Below, piece after piece: positions 1-7,227 of a stretch of DNA of 39,015 nucleotides. The notes below the pieces were generated by a model. It saw nothing but the letters and a program-made list of their open reading frames with translations, was not told where the DNA came from and searched no databases. Numbering within the stretch: position 1 is the stretch's first letter; each line of letters begins with the position of its first letter. Origin of the DNA: a virus; the IMG/VR virus record IMGVR_UViG_3300005293_000011, positions 988-40,002 of that record; one strand, 5' to 3'. The position numbers were made by a program, and so were the translations under genes.

Positions 1-353
1 GTGTTAGCAAACGTCAAGGATTCATCTAGCTGGTGATACTGATCCGTAAGGTGCGCCATGTAATTTCGGAACTGCAGCCAGGTGTTACTAGAGAAGTTAC
101 CGAGCAGTTTACGACTGACCTCGAACATACCTTCAGTCTTTACGACGTGGGCCTGAATATCCTTGTCGACTAGACGCTGGACATCGTACTCGTCCGTAGT
201 CCAGAGGTTGGCCTCAGCGTCCCAAACTGCATAGAACCCCTTAGCGCGGATCATCAGATCTTTTGAGCGGACGATCTTGTAATCGGGGTAAACCTCGAGA
301 ACGGGCCGCTTGGCCGTACCGCCTTCTCGCTCTTTAATCTGATAAAAATCCAT
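1..353 (-). CDS. Conserved phage protein, 5' part only (runs off left edge)
   Basis: The frame stays open for 117 codons from an ATG at 353 to the window edge, so only the N-terminus is present. A strong ribosome site (GGGAGGTGAC) sits directly before the ATG, one base after the stop of the upstream gene. The start reads MDFYQIKERE, followed by EVYPDYKIVRSKDLMIR, FYAVWDAEANLWTTDEYDVQRLVDKD and WLQFRNYMAHLTDQYHQLDESL. I recognise this N-terminus from a large conserved protein of many Gram-positive phages. It is sometimes annotated near replication functions, but no catalytic motif is visible here, so I assign no function. Confidence 0.85.
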   Translation of the reverse strand, partial: MDFYQIKEREGGTAKRPVLEVYPDYKIVRSKDLMIRAKGFYAVWDAEANLWTTDEYDVQRLVDKDIQAHVVKTEGMFEVSRKLLGNFSSNTWLQFRNYMAHLTDQYHQLDESLTFAN

Positions 354-354
354 G

Positions 355-930
355 TCACCTCCCTGAATATGTTCGTGGACCGCCGTTTACGTAGTCGCCT
401 TCTAAAATATAGGAAGACATTTGATACAAGATTTCGACTTTCCTTTGGTCCCGAGGATCTAGCTGCACGGGAAATAACCCGCCTGTGCCGTCTCGGTCAT
501 ACGTCCGATTGATCAGTTTGTCGAGAGTCTCGTCAACTGTCTCCTGGATTGAGATCTCGTAAATATCGTCTGTATACTCTTTAAGCCCTAGATTCTCGAC
601 GAGTTTCCAGAACCAAGGAGCGGTTGTACCTCCAGCTTCGAAGGCCAACCGCTCCGCTAGGGCAATCATCATTTCTAGAACTGAGCACTCGAGTTCAAGC
701 CAGTCCTTATCGGGAACTTCTTGATCTGTTTCTCGAATCCAATTGATCCGTAGATCGAGTCCCTCAGCGGCACGATTGTCGTCATTTGGTACGTACCATC
801 CGAACGGTGTGCAATATAGCCGCTTAAGCAGTTCCCAATGGGTGTGTTCCGGGTTCTTTGCCCTGAGGCTTACAACCTTGGAACACACCCATTCGAAATA
901 TTGATCGTATACGCGATTAGCGTCCGTCAA
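355..930 (-). CDS. Conserved phage protein of unknown function, TTG start
   Basis: The product is 191 residues, soluble and acidic, with no signal peptide or membrane segment. The start is a TTG whose last two bases form the stop of the upstream gene (TTGA overlap). GAGG lies five bases before it and no ATG occurs early in the frame, so translational coupling is likely. The motif YVPNDDNRAAEGLDLR followed by ECSVLEMMIALAERLAFE is characteristic of a conserved family in Firmicutes and some actinobacterial phages. Its function is unknown to me. It belongs to the conserved block at 0.3-6.8 kb. Confidence 0.88.
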   Translation of the reverse strand: MTDANRVYDQYFEWVCSKVVSLRAKNPEHTHWELLKRLYCTPFGWYVPNDDNRAAEGLDLRINWIRETDQEVPDKDWLELECSVLEMMIALAERLAFEAGGTTAPWFWKLVENLGLKEYTDDIYEISIQETVDETLDKLINRTYDRDGTGGLFPVQLDPRDQRKVEILYQMSSYILEGDYVNGGPRTYSGR

Positions 931-1652
931 TCGTCCTCATCAGAGAAATCGCTCCCCTGAATGTGAGCGATCATGTCGGAGTACTTGCCGGTCTCCTTGA
1001 CAATCTCCCAGTCGATATCCAGCAGGGGGTTGCGAACGTAGACGATGTGGTCGCTGTCCGACATGACGCCGAAACGATCGAGGTTGATCGTACCGAAGTC
1101 CGAGTCAGGATCGAGCATGATGCTATCGTCTTCGAAGCACACAACGTTGTCACCAGCGAAGTAGGTGATCGTCTGCTTCTGGAAGTGCGGGTTGTCATCG
1201 AAGTACTCGCTGACCGAGATCAGATATGGCGCAGCGTCTGACCGTGTAGCCTTGAGGTTCTCGTAGAGCGTCTCGTTGGCGTCAGCCGGAAGAAGATCCT
1301 TGTCTCCGGTCTCGTTCTCGAATGCATTGAAGACGCTACCGGTCTGGTAGTTGGCAGCTTCTTCGGCAAGCTTTTCGTTCAGCTTCGCATGCTCCAAGAT
1401 GGCGTTGACCGTCTTCTCTTCCAGCACAGCAAGTTCCTCGTCCAGAATATCCGGGCGGTTCTCCTTGATGAAGTCCGTGGGCGTCTCGTAGTCGTCCTTA
1501 CGGATATAGCGGTAGTTCGCCTTCACGTCCTCGATCTCTCGGTCCAGCCGAGCTTCGAACTTACGCTTGGTAAACTGCCATACCGTGAGGGCTCCGAGGC
1601 CCGTTCCGATTCCGTAGGACAGCATGACGTTGAGTTGGTGGCGGTTGATCAT
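927..1652 (-). CDS. Conserved N-terminally anchored phage protein
   Basis: The product is 241 residues. A hydrophobic N-terminal segment (residues ~7-25, LNVMLSYGIGTGLGALTVWQF) is followed by a charged, coiled-coil-prone stretch at ~30-110. The C-terminal domain contains APYLISVSEYF, ITYFAGDNVV and DHIVYVRNPLLDIDWEIVK. I recognise the C-terminal domain from phage proteins found beside DUF6353 proteins; no activity is known to me. The predicted arrangement is a single membrane anchor with a cytoplasmic domain. The ribosome site AAGGAGAAAAACTG precedes the ATG and is identical to the one at 2218. The gene overlaps its downstream neighbour by four bases. Confidence 0.9.
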   Translation of the reverse strand: MINRHQLNVMLSYGIGTGLGALTVWQFTKRKFEARLDREIEDVKANYRYIRKDDYETPTDFIKENRPDILDEELAVLEEKTVNAILEHAKLNEKLAEEAANYQTGSVFNAFENETGDKDLLPADANETLYENLKATRSDAAPYLISVSEYFDDNPHFQKQTITYFAGDNVVCFEDDSIMLDPDSDFGTINLDRFGVMSDSDHIVYVRNPLLDIDWEIVKETGKYSDMIAHIQGSDFSDEDD

Positions 1653-1664
1653 CAGTTTTTCTCC

Positions 1665-1874
1665 TTATTTGCTTGCTTCGGCGAGTTGTGCCCAGGTCTT
1701 ACCACAGATACACTGATGGTCGCCGTCGTGATCGATACCGATCTTGCAGTGATGTGTAAGGGTAAGACCTTCGCCGCGAGCGACTGTAGCCTTACCCTTA
1801 CACTTGTAGCTACGCACAGGCACCGGAATCTTACCGTTGTCGTACGTAGCCTTACCCCACTGAGGAACTGCCAT
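1665..1874 (-). CDS. Small putative zinc-binding protein
   Basis: The product is 69 residues. Its ATG shares one base with the upstream stop (TGATG), so it is probably translated by reinitiation. Cysteine and histidine residues are spaced as SYKCKG, THHCKIG and HQCICGKTW, which could bind one zinc ion. No family is recognised. A GTG one codon upstream is an alternative start, but the TGATG junction repeats at several other junctions in this region and is preferred. Confidence 0.75.
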   Translation of the reverse strand: MAVPQWGKATYDNGKIPVPVRSYKCKGKATVARGEGLTLTHHCKIGIDHDGDHQCICGKTWAQLAEASK

Positions 1875-2218
1875 CACTTGCCCCCGTTACGCTTTCGCAG
1901 CGCCTCAAGACCCTGGATACGCTGCGTGAGATGCGGCTTCTGCTCGACAGGCGTGGTCAGCTTCTTGGCGTAGAACACCGTGATGCCGAGTTGCAATGCA
2001 ATCTCATCGACCAGCATGCCTTCGCGCTTGAGAGCGTTGGCGGCCTTACGCAAGGCTTTGCGCTTCTCAGCAGCCTCGGCGTGCCGGTTCGACTCATCGG
2101 CGTTGTACTTGCTGTCGATTGCCTCGATGAGCTTGTCCATTTCAGGGTTGGACTGCTCAGCTTCCTTTCGGGTGTCGATTGCGCGCTTGATGTTCAACGG
2201 CGTAACGGGGGTAGTCAT
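1874..2218 (-). CDS. Small helical protein with helix-turn-helix-like segment
   Basis: The product is 114 residues and mostly helical, rich in Ala, Lys and Glu. The segment LVDEIALQLGITVFYAKKL (residues ~69-87) has the spacing of a helix-turn-helix and suggests DNA binding. This is weak evidence and the protein has not been matched to a family. A strong ribosome site (AAGGAG) lies before the ATG. It is preceded by a small GTG-start gene and followed by the cysteine-containing gene with a one-base overlap. Confidence 0.8.
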   Translation of the reverse strand: MTTPVTPLNIKRAIDTRKEAEQSNPEMDKLIEAIDSKYNADESNRHAEAAEKRKALRKAANALKREGMLVDEIALQLGITVFYAKKLTTPVEQKPHLTQRIQGLEALRKRNGGK

Positions 2219-2230
2219 CAGTTTTTCTCC

Positions 2231-2377
2231 TTATGCGAAGTGGTTTACAGCTTTTGAGCAAGTGCAATCTTGTCGAGCGAACTTGATAAGATCACCTTCC
2301 TCGGTTCGAACAATCGCCAAATGTGGTTTTGCCGTCTGCTTCTTATCGAGCTTACGACGTCGACTCTTTGCGGTCAC
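2231..2377 (-). CDS. Small basic protein with CTC motif, GTG start
   Basis: The reading frame is 48 codons and fills the gap between its neighbours. It begins with GTG inside a four-base GTGA overlap with the DUF6353-like gene and ends with TAA just before the next ribosome site. The product starts VTAKSRRRKLDKKQTAK, contains LAIVRTEEGDLIKFARQ and then DCTCSK. The overlap geometry, base usage like the neighbours and lack of other content here support a real gene. There is no clear Shine-Dalgarno sequence, so coupling to the upstream gene is inferred. Confidence 0.65.
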   Translation of the reverse strand: MTAKSRRRKLDKKQTAKPHLAIVRTEEGDLIKFARQDCTCSKAVNHFA

Positions 2378-3237
2378 GACAGGACGTGGAGAATATCACC
2401 ATCAACGTTCGGGTTGAGCCAGATGCTGCGCTCGTGCCCGTTGATGAAGTCGACCTTCACATCGCTGTTCGCCTCGAAGATCCCGAGGTCGACGTAGCCG
2501 TCCCCCTTGCCATCGGTCGTCCAACCAACGATCTGGCCGGGCTTGGTGTCAGGGAAGCCGAGACCGCGGTGTACCTCGTTCAAGAACAGGTGTCCACGAA
2601 CGTTGAGCATGTCGTTGAAGTGCTGCTGCTTGATCACGAGCAACGACTTGTTGACCCCGGCGGAGTTCTCCCAGTACGGGTTCGACTCGTCGAAGAGCAG
2701 GGCGTACGGCGACAAATATCCCTCTTCAGGGAGACGCTTGACCGTGGTCTTCTTGCCCTTCTGCGTGACCGTCTCTTCGACGATACCGAGATATAGATCC
2801 TGCTCCCGCTCCTCACCGATGACCTCACGGACCCGGTTGCGGTAGTTGGAGAACGCCGTCTCGAGCACACCGTAGGCTGCGACAAGAGCCGCACTACGAC
2901 GACGCATGATGCCATGAGCCGCCAGAACCGAGGCAATCGATGCCAAGGCCAGCGAGACCGGTGCACCGTAGAGCTTCACGATGTCACCGGTGTTCTTCAA
3001 ATATGCCCGAACAACCACGATCTGGTTGCCACCTTCGGCAGCCTTGAGGTGTGCATCTTCGAGGCGCTGCTCTGCAACAGCGAGGGTGGGCTCCAGACGG
3101 AGCGTCGACTTGGCGATGAGGAACGTGGAAGCTCCAAAGCCAGCGATGCCGAGACCAGTGAGGATCTCGGGGGCGTACTTCTGTGCTACGAAAGCACCCT
3201 TGTAGCCAAGGGTCTTAACGCTGCGAACAATATCCAT
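2374..3237 (-). CDS. DUF6353-like phage membrane protein
   Basis: The product is 287 residues. The N-terminus carries the diagnostic segment APEILTGLGIAGFGAST (first membrane helix, ~22-45). A second hydrophobic region follows at ~92-115 (SLALASIASVLAAHGIM), then a soluble domain with YGVLETAFSNYRNRVREVIG, EEREQDLYLG and LNEVHRGLGFPD. This matches what I know of DUF6353, a phage membrane family of unknown role. A second member lies at 6028-6783. The ribosome site is AGGAG. The ATG overlaps the stop of the small upstream gene by one base. Confidence 0.88.
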   Translation of the reverse strand: MDIVRSVKTLGYKGAFVAQKYAPEILTGLGIAGFGASTFLIAKSTLRLEPTLAVAEQRLEDAHLKAAEGGNQIVVVRAYLKNTGDIVKLYGAPVSLALASIASVLAAHGIMRRRSAALVAAYGVLETAFSNYRNRVREVIGEEREQDLYLGIVEETVTQKGKKTTVKRLPEEGYLSPYALLFDESNPYWENSAGVNKSLLVIKQQHFNDMLNVRGHLFLNEVHRGLGFPDTKPGQIVGWTTDGKGDGYVDLGIFEANSDVKVDFINGHERSIWLNPNVDGDILHVLS

Positions 3238-3371
3238 CAGTTTACTCCTAGAGGGGTGGGAAGACTACGGCTTTTACCGCAGACGCAACAATATACTTGA
3301 CCTCCACGTCCAATGGCGAACGCAGAGGTCATGTGGCGGGTGTGCCACAGTTTCCAGATCTTCAGGCGCAT
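3237..3371 (-). CDS. Small protein with CCVCGK motif
   Basis: The product is 44 residues. The frame is bounded at both ends by TGATG junctions: its ATG shares a base with the upstream stop, and its own stop shares a base with the next ATG. The product starts MRLKIWKLWHTRHMTSAF and contains VYCCVCGKSRSLP, a half zinc knuckle. The frame can be extended upstream, but only by overlapping the neighbouring gene, so the 44-residue form is chosen. No family is recognised. Confidence 0.65.
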   Translation of the reverse strand: MRLKIWKLWHTRHMTSAFAIGRGGQVYCCVCGKSRSLPTPLGVN

Positions 3372-4015
3372 CAGGCGTCGTATTCTGGAGCGGGGAGGAC
3401 AATGATGTACTGTCCTCGAGATGGGCGGATGGAAGCCTGAGACAGGTTGGTCCAGCCCCACTTCTCATCAGTGAACTCAGCCGTGACGCCTACCAACTGG
3501 TAGAACTCCGGCACAGACACCCAGTCGAACCTCGAAATAAGGTCCTGCATGGTGTCGAGGACCATCTCAGCTTCGCCCCGTGTGTCGATCGAGATCTCAT
3601 CGAACTTGTGGTTCGTACGAACGTTCGAACTGACTTCGCGCCCTCGGTTTGCCGAAGACTGCGATGCTTTCTGGGTCGAGATCTGGTTGTAGTTCGTACG
3701 CGTTCGGGACTGAGCGTTTGCCACACCCGAACGAATAACGTCACGACCGCCGAAGAGCATACGGTCTGCACCCTGACTGATGGTGTCATACAGCATGGAC
3801 TTGATCGAAGGGATGATCACGTCGAAGAAAATATAAGCACCGGTAGTGCGTGCGTCTTCTCCGACGAAGGTCTCCTTGACTCGAGAGCCGACTGACGGCT
3901 TACGAACCGTGCCGACACCCTTCACAACCTTCTTGAGTTGCGGACGGACTTCGTCCTTACTCGGGGTTTCCTCAGCGCGCTGCTTCTTGGAGTTTCCGGG
4001 ATAGTTGTCAACCAT
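3371..4015 (-). CDS. Conserved phage protein of unknown function
   Basis: The product is 214 residues. It has a basic, disordered N-terminus (MVDNYPGNSKKQRAEE...). A helix-rich middle follows, TGAYIFFDVIIPSIKSMLYD then GADRMLFGG. The C-terminal domain has EISIDTRGEAEMVLDTMQDLI, VSVPEFYQLVGV and EKWGWTNLSQASI. I recognise this architecture as a widespread family in Firmicutes phages, usually close to the other conserved genes seen here. The role is unknown; the C-terminal domain may be a protein-interaction module. The ribosome site is AAGGA. Confidence 0.88.
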   Translation of the reverse strand: MVDNYPGNSKKQRAEETPSKDEVRPQLKKVVKGVGTVRKPSVGSRVKETFVGEDARTTGAYIFFDVIIPSIKSMLYDTISQGADRMLFGGRDVIRSGVANAQSRTRTNYNQISTQKASQSSANRGREVSSNVRTNHKFDEISIDTRGEAEMVLDTMQDLISRFDWVSVPEFYQLVGVTAEFTDEKWGWTNLSQASIRPSRGQYIIVLPAPEYDA

Positions 4016-4024
4016 TATGCGTCC

Positions 4025-4186
4025 TTAGTAGTAGTATCCGAGTGACCACAGCTGGTCGGTGTACTTCTCAACGTCGGCCCAACGCTCAAGGACCCGTGCA
4101 CGTTCGCGCAAGTCCTTAAGCTGGCGGATACTGAGCATTACGGGTGTAGCCATAACGGCAAACAACCTTTCTAGCACGTCGTTCAT
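4025..4186 (-). CDS. Small helical protein
   Basis: The reading frame is 53 codons and fills the gap between its neighbours. Its ATG at 4186 overlaps the upstream stop as ATGA. The product ends KYTDQLWSLGYYY and contains IRQLKDLRERARVLERWADVEK, a single amphipathic helix region. An internal ATG at 4153 with an upstream AAAGG, at long spacing, could be the true start and would give 42 residues. No family is recognised. Confidence 0.6.
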   Translation of the reverse strand: MNDVLERLFAVMATPVMLSIRQLKDLRERARVLERWADVEKYTDQLWSLGYYY

Positions 4187-4383
4187 ACGCCGGGGAGCGT
4201 TTCCGACGTGCCGTTCTCCTTGATGCGCTCGACCATAGCCGAGTCAACGTCCAGTTCGGGCCAACCTTCTCGAATCTGGTTACGGGCGTCCTGAAGCGAG
4301 GGCGCATAGATGTGCTCCGCTTCGTCGACGATGGTGGGGTCCTTCTTGTTCAGCCAGCGGAAGATATAGTGGTACGTTTCCAT
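4183..4383 (-). CDS. Small conserved-type protein of unknown function
   Basis: The product is 66 residues and starts at an ATG sharing one base with the upstream stop (TGATG). The sequence METYHYIFRWLNKKDPT...AEHIYAPSLQDARNQIREGWPEL suggests a compact alpha/beta fold of the type seen in many small phage proteins. No motif gives a function. The gene is tightly coupled to both neighbours. Confidence 0.75.
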   Translation of the reverse strand: METYHYIFRWLNKKDPTIVDEAEHIYAPSLQDARNQIREGWPELDVDSAMVERIKENGTSETLPGV

Positions 4384-4745
4384 CAGACGGCGTCCTTTTC
4401 CTGGATCTTGGTGATCTCGGTTGCCATCTCGTCGAGGACCTTCAGCTGCTCTTCGAGCGTGAGGTCAGCGAGGACCTTGACTGCGTGTTCTGCTGCCGTC
4501 TCGACTTCAGGCTTGGCCTCGAGACGCTTGATGAGGGTGTCGAACTTGCCTTCGACGCGGTCCGAGATGGCAGCGGAGATCGCGCTGGAGACGAAGAATC
4601 CGCCCGCCTTGACCATGAACTTCGAGTAGCGGTTGAGGTCATCCGGCGTGGTGTAGTTGATGACGTTGTGCACGACGGTGCTCGTGCCCGAGAATGCGAC
4701 GAGACCGGTGATGGGCTTTGCGAGCTTGAGGATGGAGATGATCAT
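4383..4745 (-). CDS. Membrane protein with two hydrophobic segments
   Basis: The product is 120 residues. Hydrophobic stretches at ~5-30 (LKLAKPITGLVAFSG...) and ~45-62 (VKAGGFFVSSAISAAISD) are followed by a soluble helical tail rich in Glu and Lys. The layout resembles small phage proteins I have seen beside DUF6353-type genes. A clear ribosome site (CTTGAAAGGGAAAC) precedes the ATG. The conserved 34-bp intergenic element lies about 40 bases upstream, so this is probably the first gene of a transcript that continues to the left. Confidence 0.82.
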   Translation of the reverse strand: MIISILKLAKPITGLVAFSGTSTVVHNVINYTTPDDLNRYSKFMVKAGGFFVSSAISAAISDRVEGKFDTLIKRLEAKPEVETAAEHAVKVLADLTLEEQLKVLDEMATEITKIQEKDAV

Positions 4746-4785
4746 TTTGTTTCCCTTTCAAGAGAAAATATAAAGGCCCAGGTAG

Positions 4786-4819
4786 GGTCTTCTATTACAG
4801 GGGGTGTCTTTGACGCGAG
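4786..4819 (-). promoter_or_regulatory. Intergenic repeat element, copy 1
   Basis: Copy of the conserved element read on the minus strand as CTCGCGTC-AAA-(spacer)-CTGTAATAGAA. It starts directly at the stop of the 4821-5069 gene and precedes the 4745 gene. The middle (ACACCCCC) diverges from the other copies, whereas CTCGCGT and CTGTAATAGAA are retained. A promoter or activator site is inferred from position. Confidence 0.6.
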
Positions 4820-4820
4820 G

Positions 4821-5069
4821 TCAGTTGATCTGTCGAACTTCGAAAGTATCGGCCCAGATGGGGTCAGAAGCCGTGAGACGGTGCAGGGCTTGTCCTACCG
4901 CCTTCTGTGACTTGAACTGACGACCGTTGAACGCGGCATGACCGGTCATTCGGTTGACGATAATATAACGACCAGAGACCGGCTCGTCATTGTAGAGATC
5001 CATTTGGCGGCAACCCACGTAGACAAGCACGCCAATCACGGCGAGGACGACGATCCAGAAAACAGTCAT
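4821..5069 (-). CDS. Small single-pass membrane protein
   Basis: The product is 82 residues with an N-terminal membrane helix (residues 2-20, TVFWIVVLAVIGVLVYVGC). A soluble domain follows (YIIVNRMTGHAAFNGRQF...). The cysteine at the end of the helix is not in a lipobox I would accept with confidence. The ribosome site TTTTGAAAGGAGC precedes the ATG. The tRNA-like gene lies immediately upstream. No family is recognised. Confidence 0.8.
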   Translation of the reverse strand: MTVFWIVVLAVIGVLVYVGCRQMDLYNDEPVSGRYIIVNRMTGHAAFNGRQFKSQKAVGQALHRLTASDPIWADTFEVRQIN

Positions 5070-5102
5070 TTTGCTCCTTTCAAAAGCATTGGAATATAAC
5101 GG

Positions 5103-5182
5103 TGCGCACGGCGGGATTTGAACCCACGACCTTGTATCGAGAATACCCTCGTACCTGCTCTGCCCAACTGAGCTACGTGCGC
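5103..5182 (-). tRNA. tRNA-like gene with aberrant anticodon arm
   Basis: The acceptor stem is perfect (GCGCACG with CGTGCGC). The D arm is GCTC-AGTTGGGCA-GAGC, and the T arm has a GTGGG/CCCGC stem and a TTCAAAT loop, with discriminator A and no encoded CCA. Between D arm and T stem there are 29 bases instead of the usual 22-23. The best fold there is GTA-CGAG, a six-base GGTATT loop, CTCG, a bulged A, and TAC. No standard seven-base anticodon loop forms, so the amino acid cannot be assigned. It may be a degenerate or unusual tRNA. Confidence 0.7.
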
Positions 5183-5190
5183 AACCCTAG

Positions 5191-5697
5191 CTAGGCCTGG
5201 CGTTCCCGACGAAGGGCCGGCTCGGGCACTGCCTGGGCGAACTGCTCACGAGCACCAGCGACATACTCCGAGTTGGCCTTGGTCTTCTCCTCCGCAGCCT
5301 TCTCGAAGTCGATCTTGTCCTGAGCCTTCTGGATGAGTGCAGCAGGAAGAACACCCTCGATGAAGGCGAGACCCTTCTCAGCATCGTTTTCGAAGAGCGA
5401 GAACAGCCAGTCCGAGTAATATACCGACTGTTCGAACTTCTTGGTGATCTCCGGGCTCTTCTCGAACGTGATGCCGTCGTCATGCTTGATGCCGTACGCA
5501 GCAGCGACGAGTTCGCGGATGAACTTGAGGATCGCTGTGAGGTTCTCGGTGGCGACCAAGTCCTGCATCTCTTCCTGGATGCCGGAAGCGTTGCGTCCGG
5601 AGAAGTCAACCACCTCGATGTCCGAGAGGTGGAAGTACATCACCGCCGTGCGCTTGTGGTCGTCGAAGTCGGTGAATTCAAAGGTCTGACGAATCAT
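5191..5697 (-). CDS. Conserved phage protein resembling tail-assembly-chaperone-type family
   Basis: The product is 168 residues. The N-terminal part reads TFEFTDFDDHKRTAVMYFHLSDIEVVDF. It continues with ENLTAILKFIRELVAAAYGIK, DDGITFEKSPEITKKFEQS and FIEGVLP. I know this pattern from a family in many siphophages that is usually placed with tail genes and proposed as a tail assembly chaperone or structural accessory. Here it lies in the small-gene region, far from the tail operon, so the role is uncertain. The ribosome site is AAGGAAC, and an ATATTC motif sits between it and the ATG. Confidence 0.8.
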   Translation of the reverse strand: MIRQTFEFTDFDDHKRTAVMYFHLSDIEVVDFSGRNASGIQEEMQDLVATENLTAILKFIRELVAAAYGIKHDDGITFEKSPEITKKFEQSVYYSDWLFSLFENDAEKGLAFIEGVLPAALIQKAQDKIDFEKAAEEKTKANSEYVAGAREQFAQAVPEPALRRERQA

Positions 5698-5725
5698 GAA
5701 TATAGTTCCTTAGTTGGGTTGGTTG

Positions 5726-5950
5726 TTACTCGGCGGGGGTGACGTCTTCGGGGTCGACGGTTTCGAGTTCGTCGATCTCGTACTCGTACTTCTCAGCAGG
5801 CTCGAGGGTACGGGCAAGAATATAGCCTCCGGCGGCGAAGCCGACAGCGACTGCGGTCCAGTACAGGACCTTCTTGAGGATGAGCTTCGAGGCCTTCTCG
5901 GCAACGATCTCGACCTCGGGCTCGGACTTGGTGTCAATTACTTCAGGCAT
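5726..5950 (-). CDS. Small single-pass membrane protein
   Basis: The product is 74 residues. An acidic N-terminus is followed by one membrane helix (~31-48, YWTAVAVGFAAGGYILAR) and a strongly acidic C-terminus rich in Glu and Asp. The ribosome site CTTGAAAGGGG precedes the ATG. The upstream 77 bases contain GCGTTC/GAACGC complementary arms and a possible weak relative of the 34-bp element, but I am not confident of it. No family is recognised. Confidence 0.8.
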   Translation of the reverse strand: MPEVIDTKSEPEVEIVAEKASKLILKKVLYWTAVAVGFAAGGYILARTLEPAEKYEYEIDELETVDPEDVTPAE

Positions 5951-6027
5951 TGCATTCCCCTTTCAAGAGAATATAGCGTTCTTACACGGGGCGCTCAACA
6001 ACAGTCGAACGCCATGGGGGTATCTCT

Positions 6028-6783
6028 TCAGCGCCAAATACGATCGTAGTTGAGCTTCGGCGGGTACTCGAAGGAAATATGGACGACGGGCTTCTTGGAG
6101 AGGTCATCCATGACAGGGGTCAGAACTAACGTACAGAAGTAGTCCGGATTCCAGCCAAGCTCGTCACCGATCTCGATCGTGGGGATACCGAGCCGGCTGT
6201 AGAAGTCGTTCAGCGATGCGGCATCCTCATGGAGCGCTCTCTGATTGACATCGTTCTCAGCCTTGCGCAGCGCCTCGTAATCCGACTCGAAATATCGCCC
6301 GGAGATCTTGTCGTAGCACGCCATCTTGGTGTCATTGGACACAATGAGGGTCGTGTTGGGGTGCGCGACAATATCATCCTGAGCGATCTCAGTACGAATC
6401 TGTGCTTCGCGCTTGTCACCAACGACGTGCTTCGTCTTCTCCCGGTATTCCCGGTATGACGACTCCGAGATGGAGAGTGCGCTCATGGCAACCGCTGTTC
6501 GCTTGGAACTGATCTGGTTGGCGCCAAAAATGCAGACCGTGGTCGTCACAGCGCTGGTTGCAGCGGGGACATACAACGGCCATACAAGCTTTGCCTTCTC
6601 CCAACGAGAAATATCCCTGTTGTGCTCCGTTTCGGCGTCCCAGACGCGTCTCAGGGCTTCTGGAGTAGCTTTCACGGCCAGGATCGTAGTCGTGAAAACA
6701 CCAGCGATTCCGAGGCCTGTGAGAATGGCCGGGGAATTGTCCTGAATTAAAGCACGAGCGTTTCTCGCGATTTCAGCGATCAT
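6028..6783 (-). CDS. DUF6353-like phage membrane protein, second copy
   Basis: The product is 251 residues. The N-terminus has NSPAILTGLGIAGVFTT followed by ILAVKATPEALR, the hallmark of this family. A second hydrophobic segment lies at ~50-70 (LVWPLYVPAATSAVTTTVC), and the soluble part contains SISESSYREYREKTKHVVG and FYSRLGIPTIEIGDELGWNPDYF. The C-terminus resembles that of the 2374-3237 protein (a glycine/tryptophan-containing domain). Two members in one phage suggest a hetero-oligomer or duplicated function, which is inference. The ATG lies within the last bases of the upstream GTG gene (11-base overlap). Confidence 0.88.
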   Translation of the reverse strand: MIAEIARNARALIQDNSPAILTGLGIAGVFTTTILAVKATPEALRRVWDAETEHNRDISRWEKAKLVWPLYVPAATSAVTTTVCIFGANQISSKRTAVAMSALSISESSYREYREKTKHVVGDKREAQIRTEIAQDDIVAHPNTTLIVSNDTKMACYDKISGRYFESDYEALRKAENDVNQRALHEDAASLNDFYSRLGIPTIEIGDELGWNPDYFCTLVLTPVMDDLSKKPVVHISFEYPPKLNYDRIWR

Positions 6784-6889
6784 CAGTTTCCTTCTTTCTT
6801 GCCCGGTATTCGATAAGTCCCCAGAGGACGAAAAGTACCGGGATTGCTACAGCTGCGAATGCGAGAGGGATCTCGTCTGGGTAGATCAC
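6773..6889 (-). CDS. Small single-pass membrane protein, GTG start
   Basis: The product is 38 residues: VIYPDEIPLAFAAVAIP, then VLFVLWGLIEYRARKKETDDR. The start is a GTG in a GTGA overlap with the upstream gene. One membrane helix is followed by a positively charged tail, predicting an N-out/C-in orientation. The gene fills the space between its neighbours exactly. No family is recognised. Confidence 0.72.
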   Translation of the reverse strand: MIYPDEIPLAFAAVAIPVLFVLWGLIEYRARKKETDDR

Positions 6890-7197
6890 GCGAATTCTCC
6901 TTCTGCGACGATTGCACGAAGCAGAAGCAGGTAGTTGATGTGATCGCCGATCTTCTCGTCCCACATCTCTTCGGTGTAAATATGGTTGCCGGAGATCATG
7001 TCGTAGACCGAGGTCGTGTGCTTCGCCATCATGCCGGCGAGCGCCTGCTTCTCGGTGATTCCCTGGAGGCGGGCTGCGACCTTGAAAGCACTGAGCCGGT
7101 CAGTTTCAGAGGCGTACTCTTTTTCTTTCCTGATCAGCGTCTCCGAACAGCGCTCGATCTGATCGCCGATGACTTGATTGAATTCTGTTGTCTTCAT
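6886..7197 (-). CDS. Nucleotide-modification-associated (DUF1599-like) protein
   Basis: The product is 103 residues. The sequence IERCSETLIRKEKEYASETDRL, then FKVAARLQGITEKQALAGMMAKH and SVYDMI, matches the pattern of the DUF1599 / Nmad1 family, small proteins common in actinobacteriophages. The family has been linked to nucleotide metabolism or modification. The biochemical role is not established by this sequence. The ATG at 7197 follows TTGAAAGGAG. An 11-bp inverted repeat plus T tract lies in the leader, downstream of a copy of the 34-bp element. Confidence 0.85.
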   Translation of the reverse strand: MKTTEFNQVIGDQIERCSETLIRKEKEYASETDRLSAFKVAARLQGITEKQALAGMMAKHTTSVYDMISGNHIYTEEMWDEKIGDHINYLLLLRAIVAEGEFA

Positions 7198-7227
7198 CAA
7201 TGCTCTCCTTTCAAGAGGCAAAAAGAA

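Noticed and set aside
5951-6027. Seventh copy of the 34-bp element
   Set aside because: Only TGTAAGAACG and a GC-rich block are similar; the CTCGCGT start and spacing are lost, so it is not listed as a copy.
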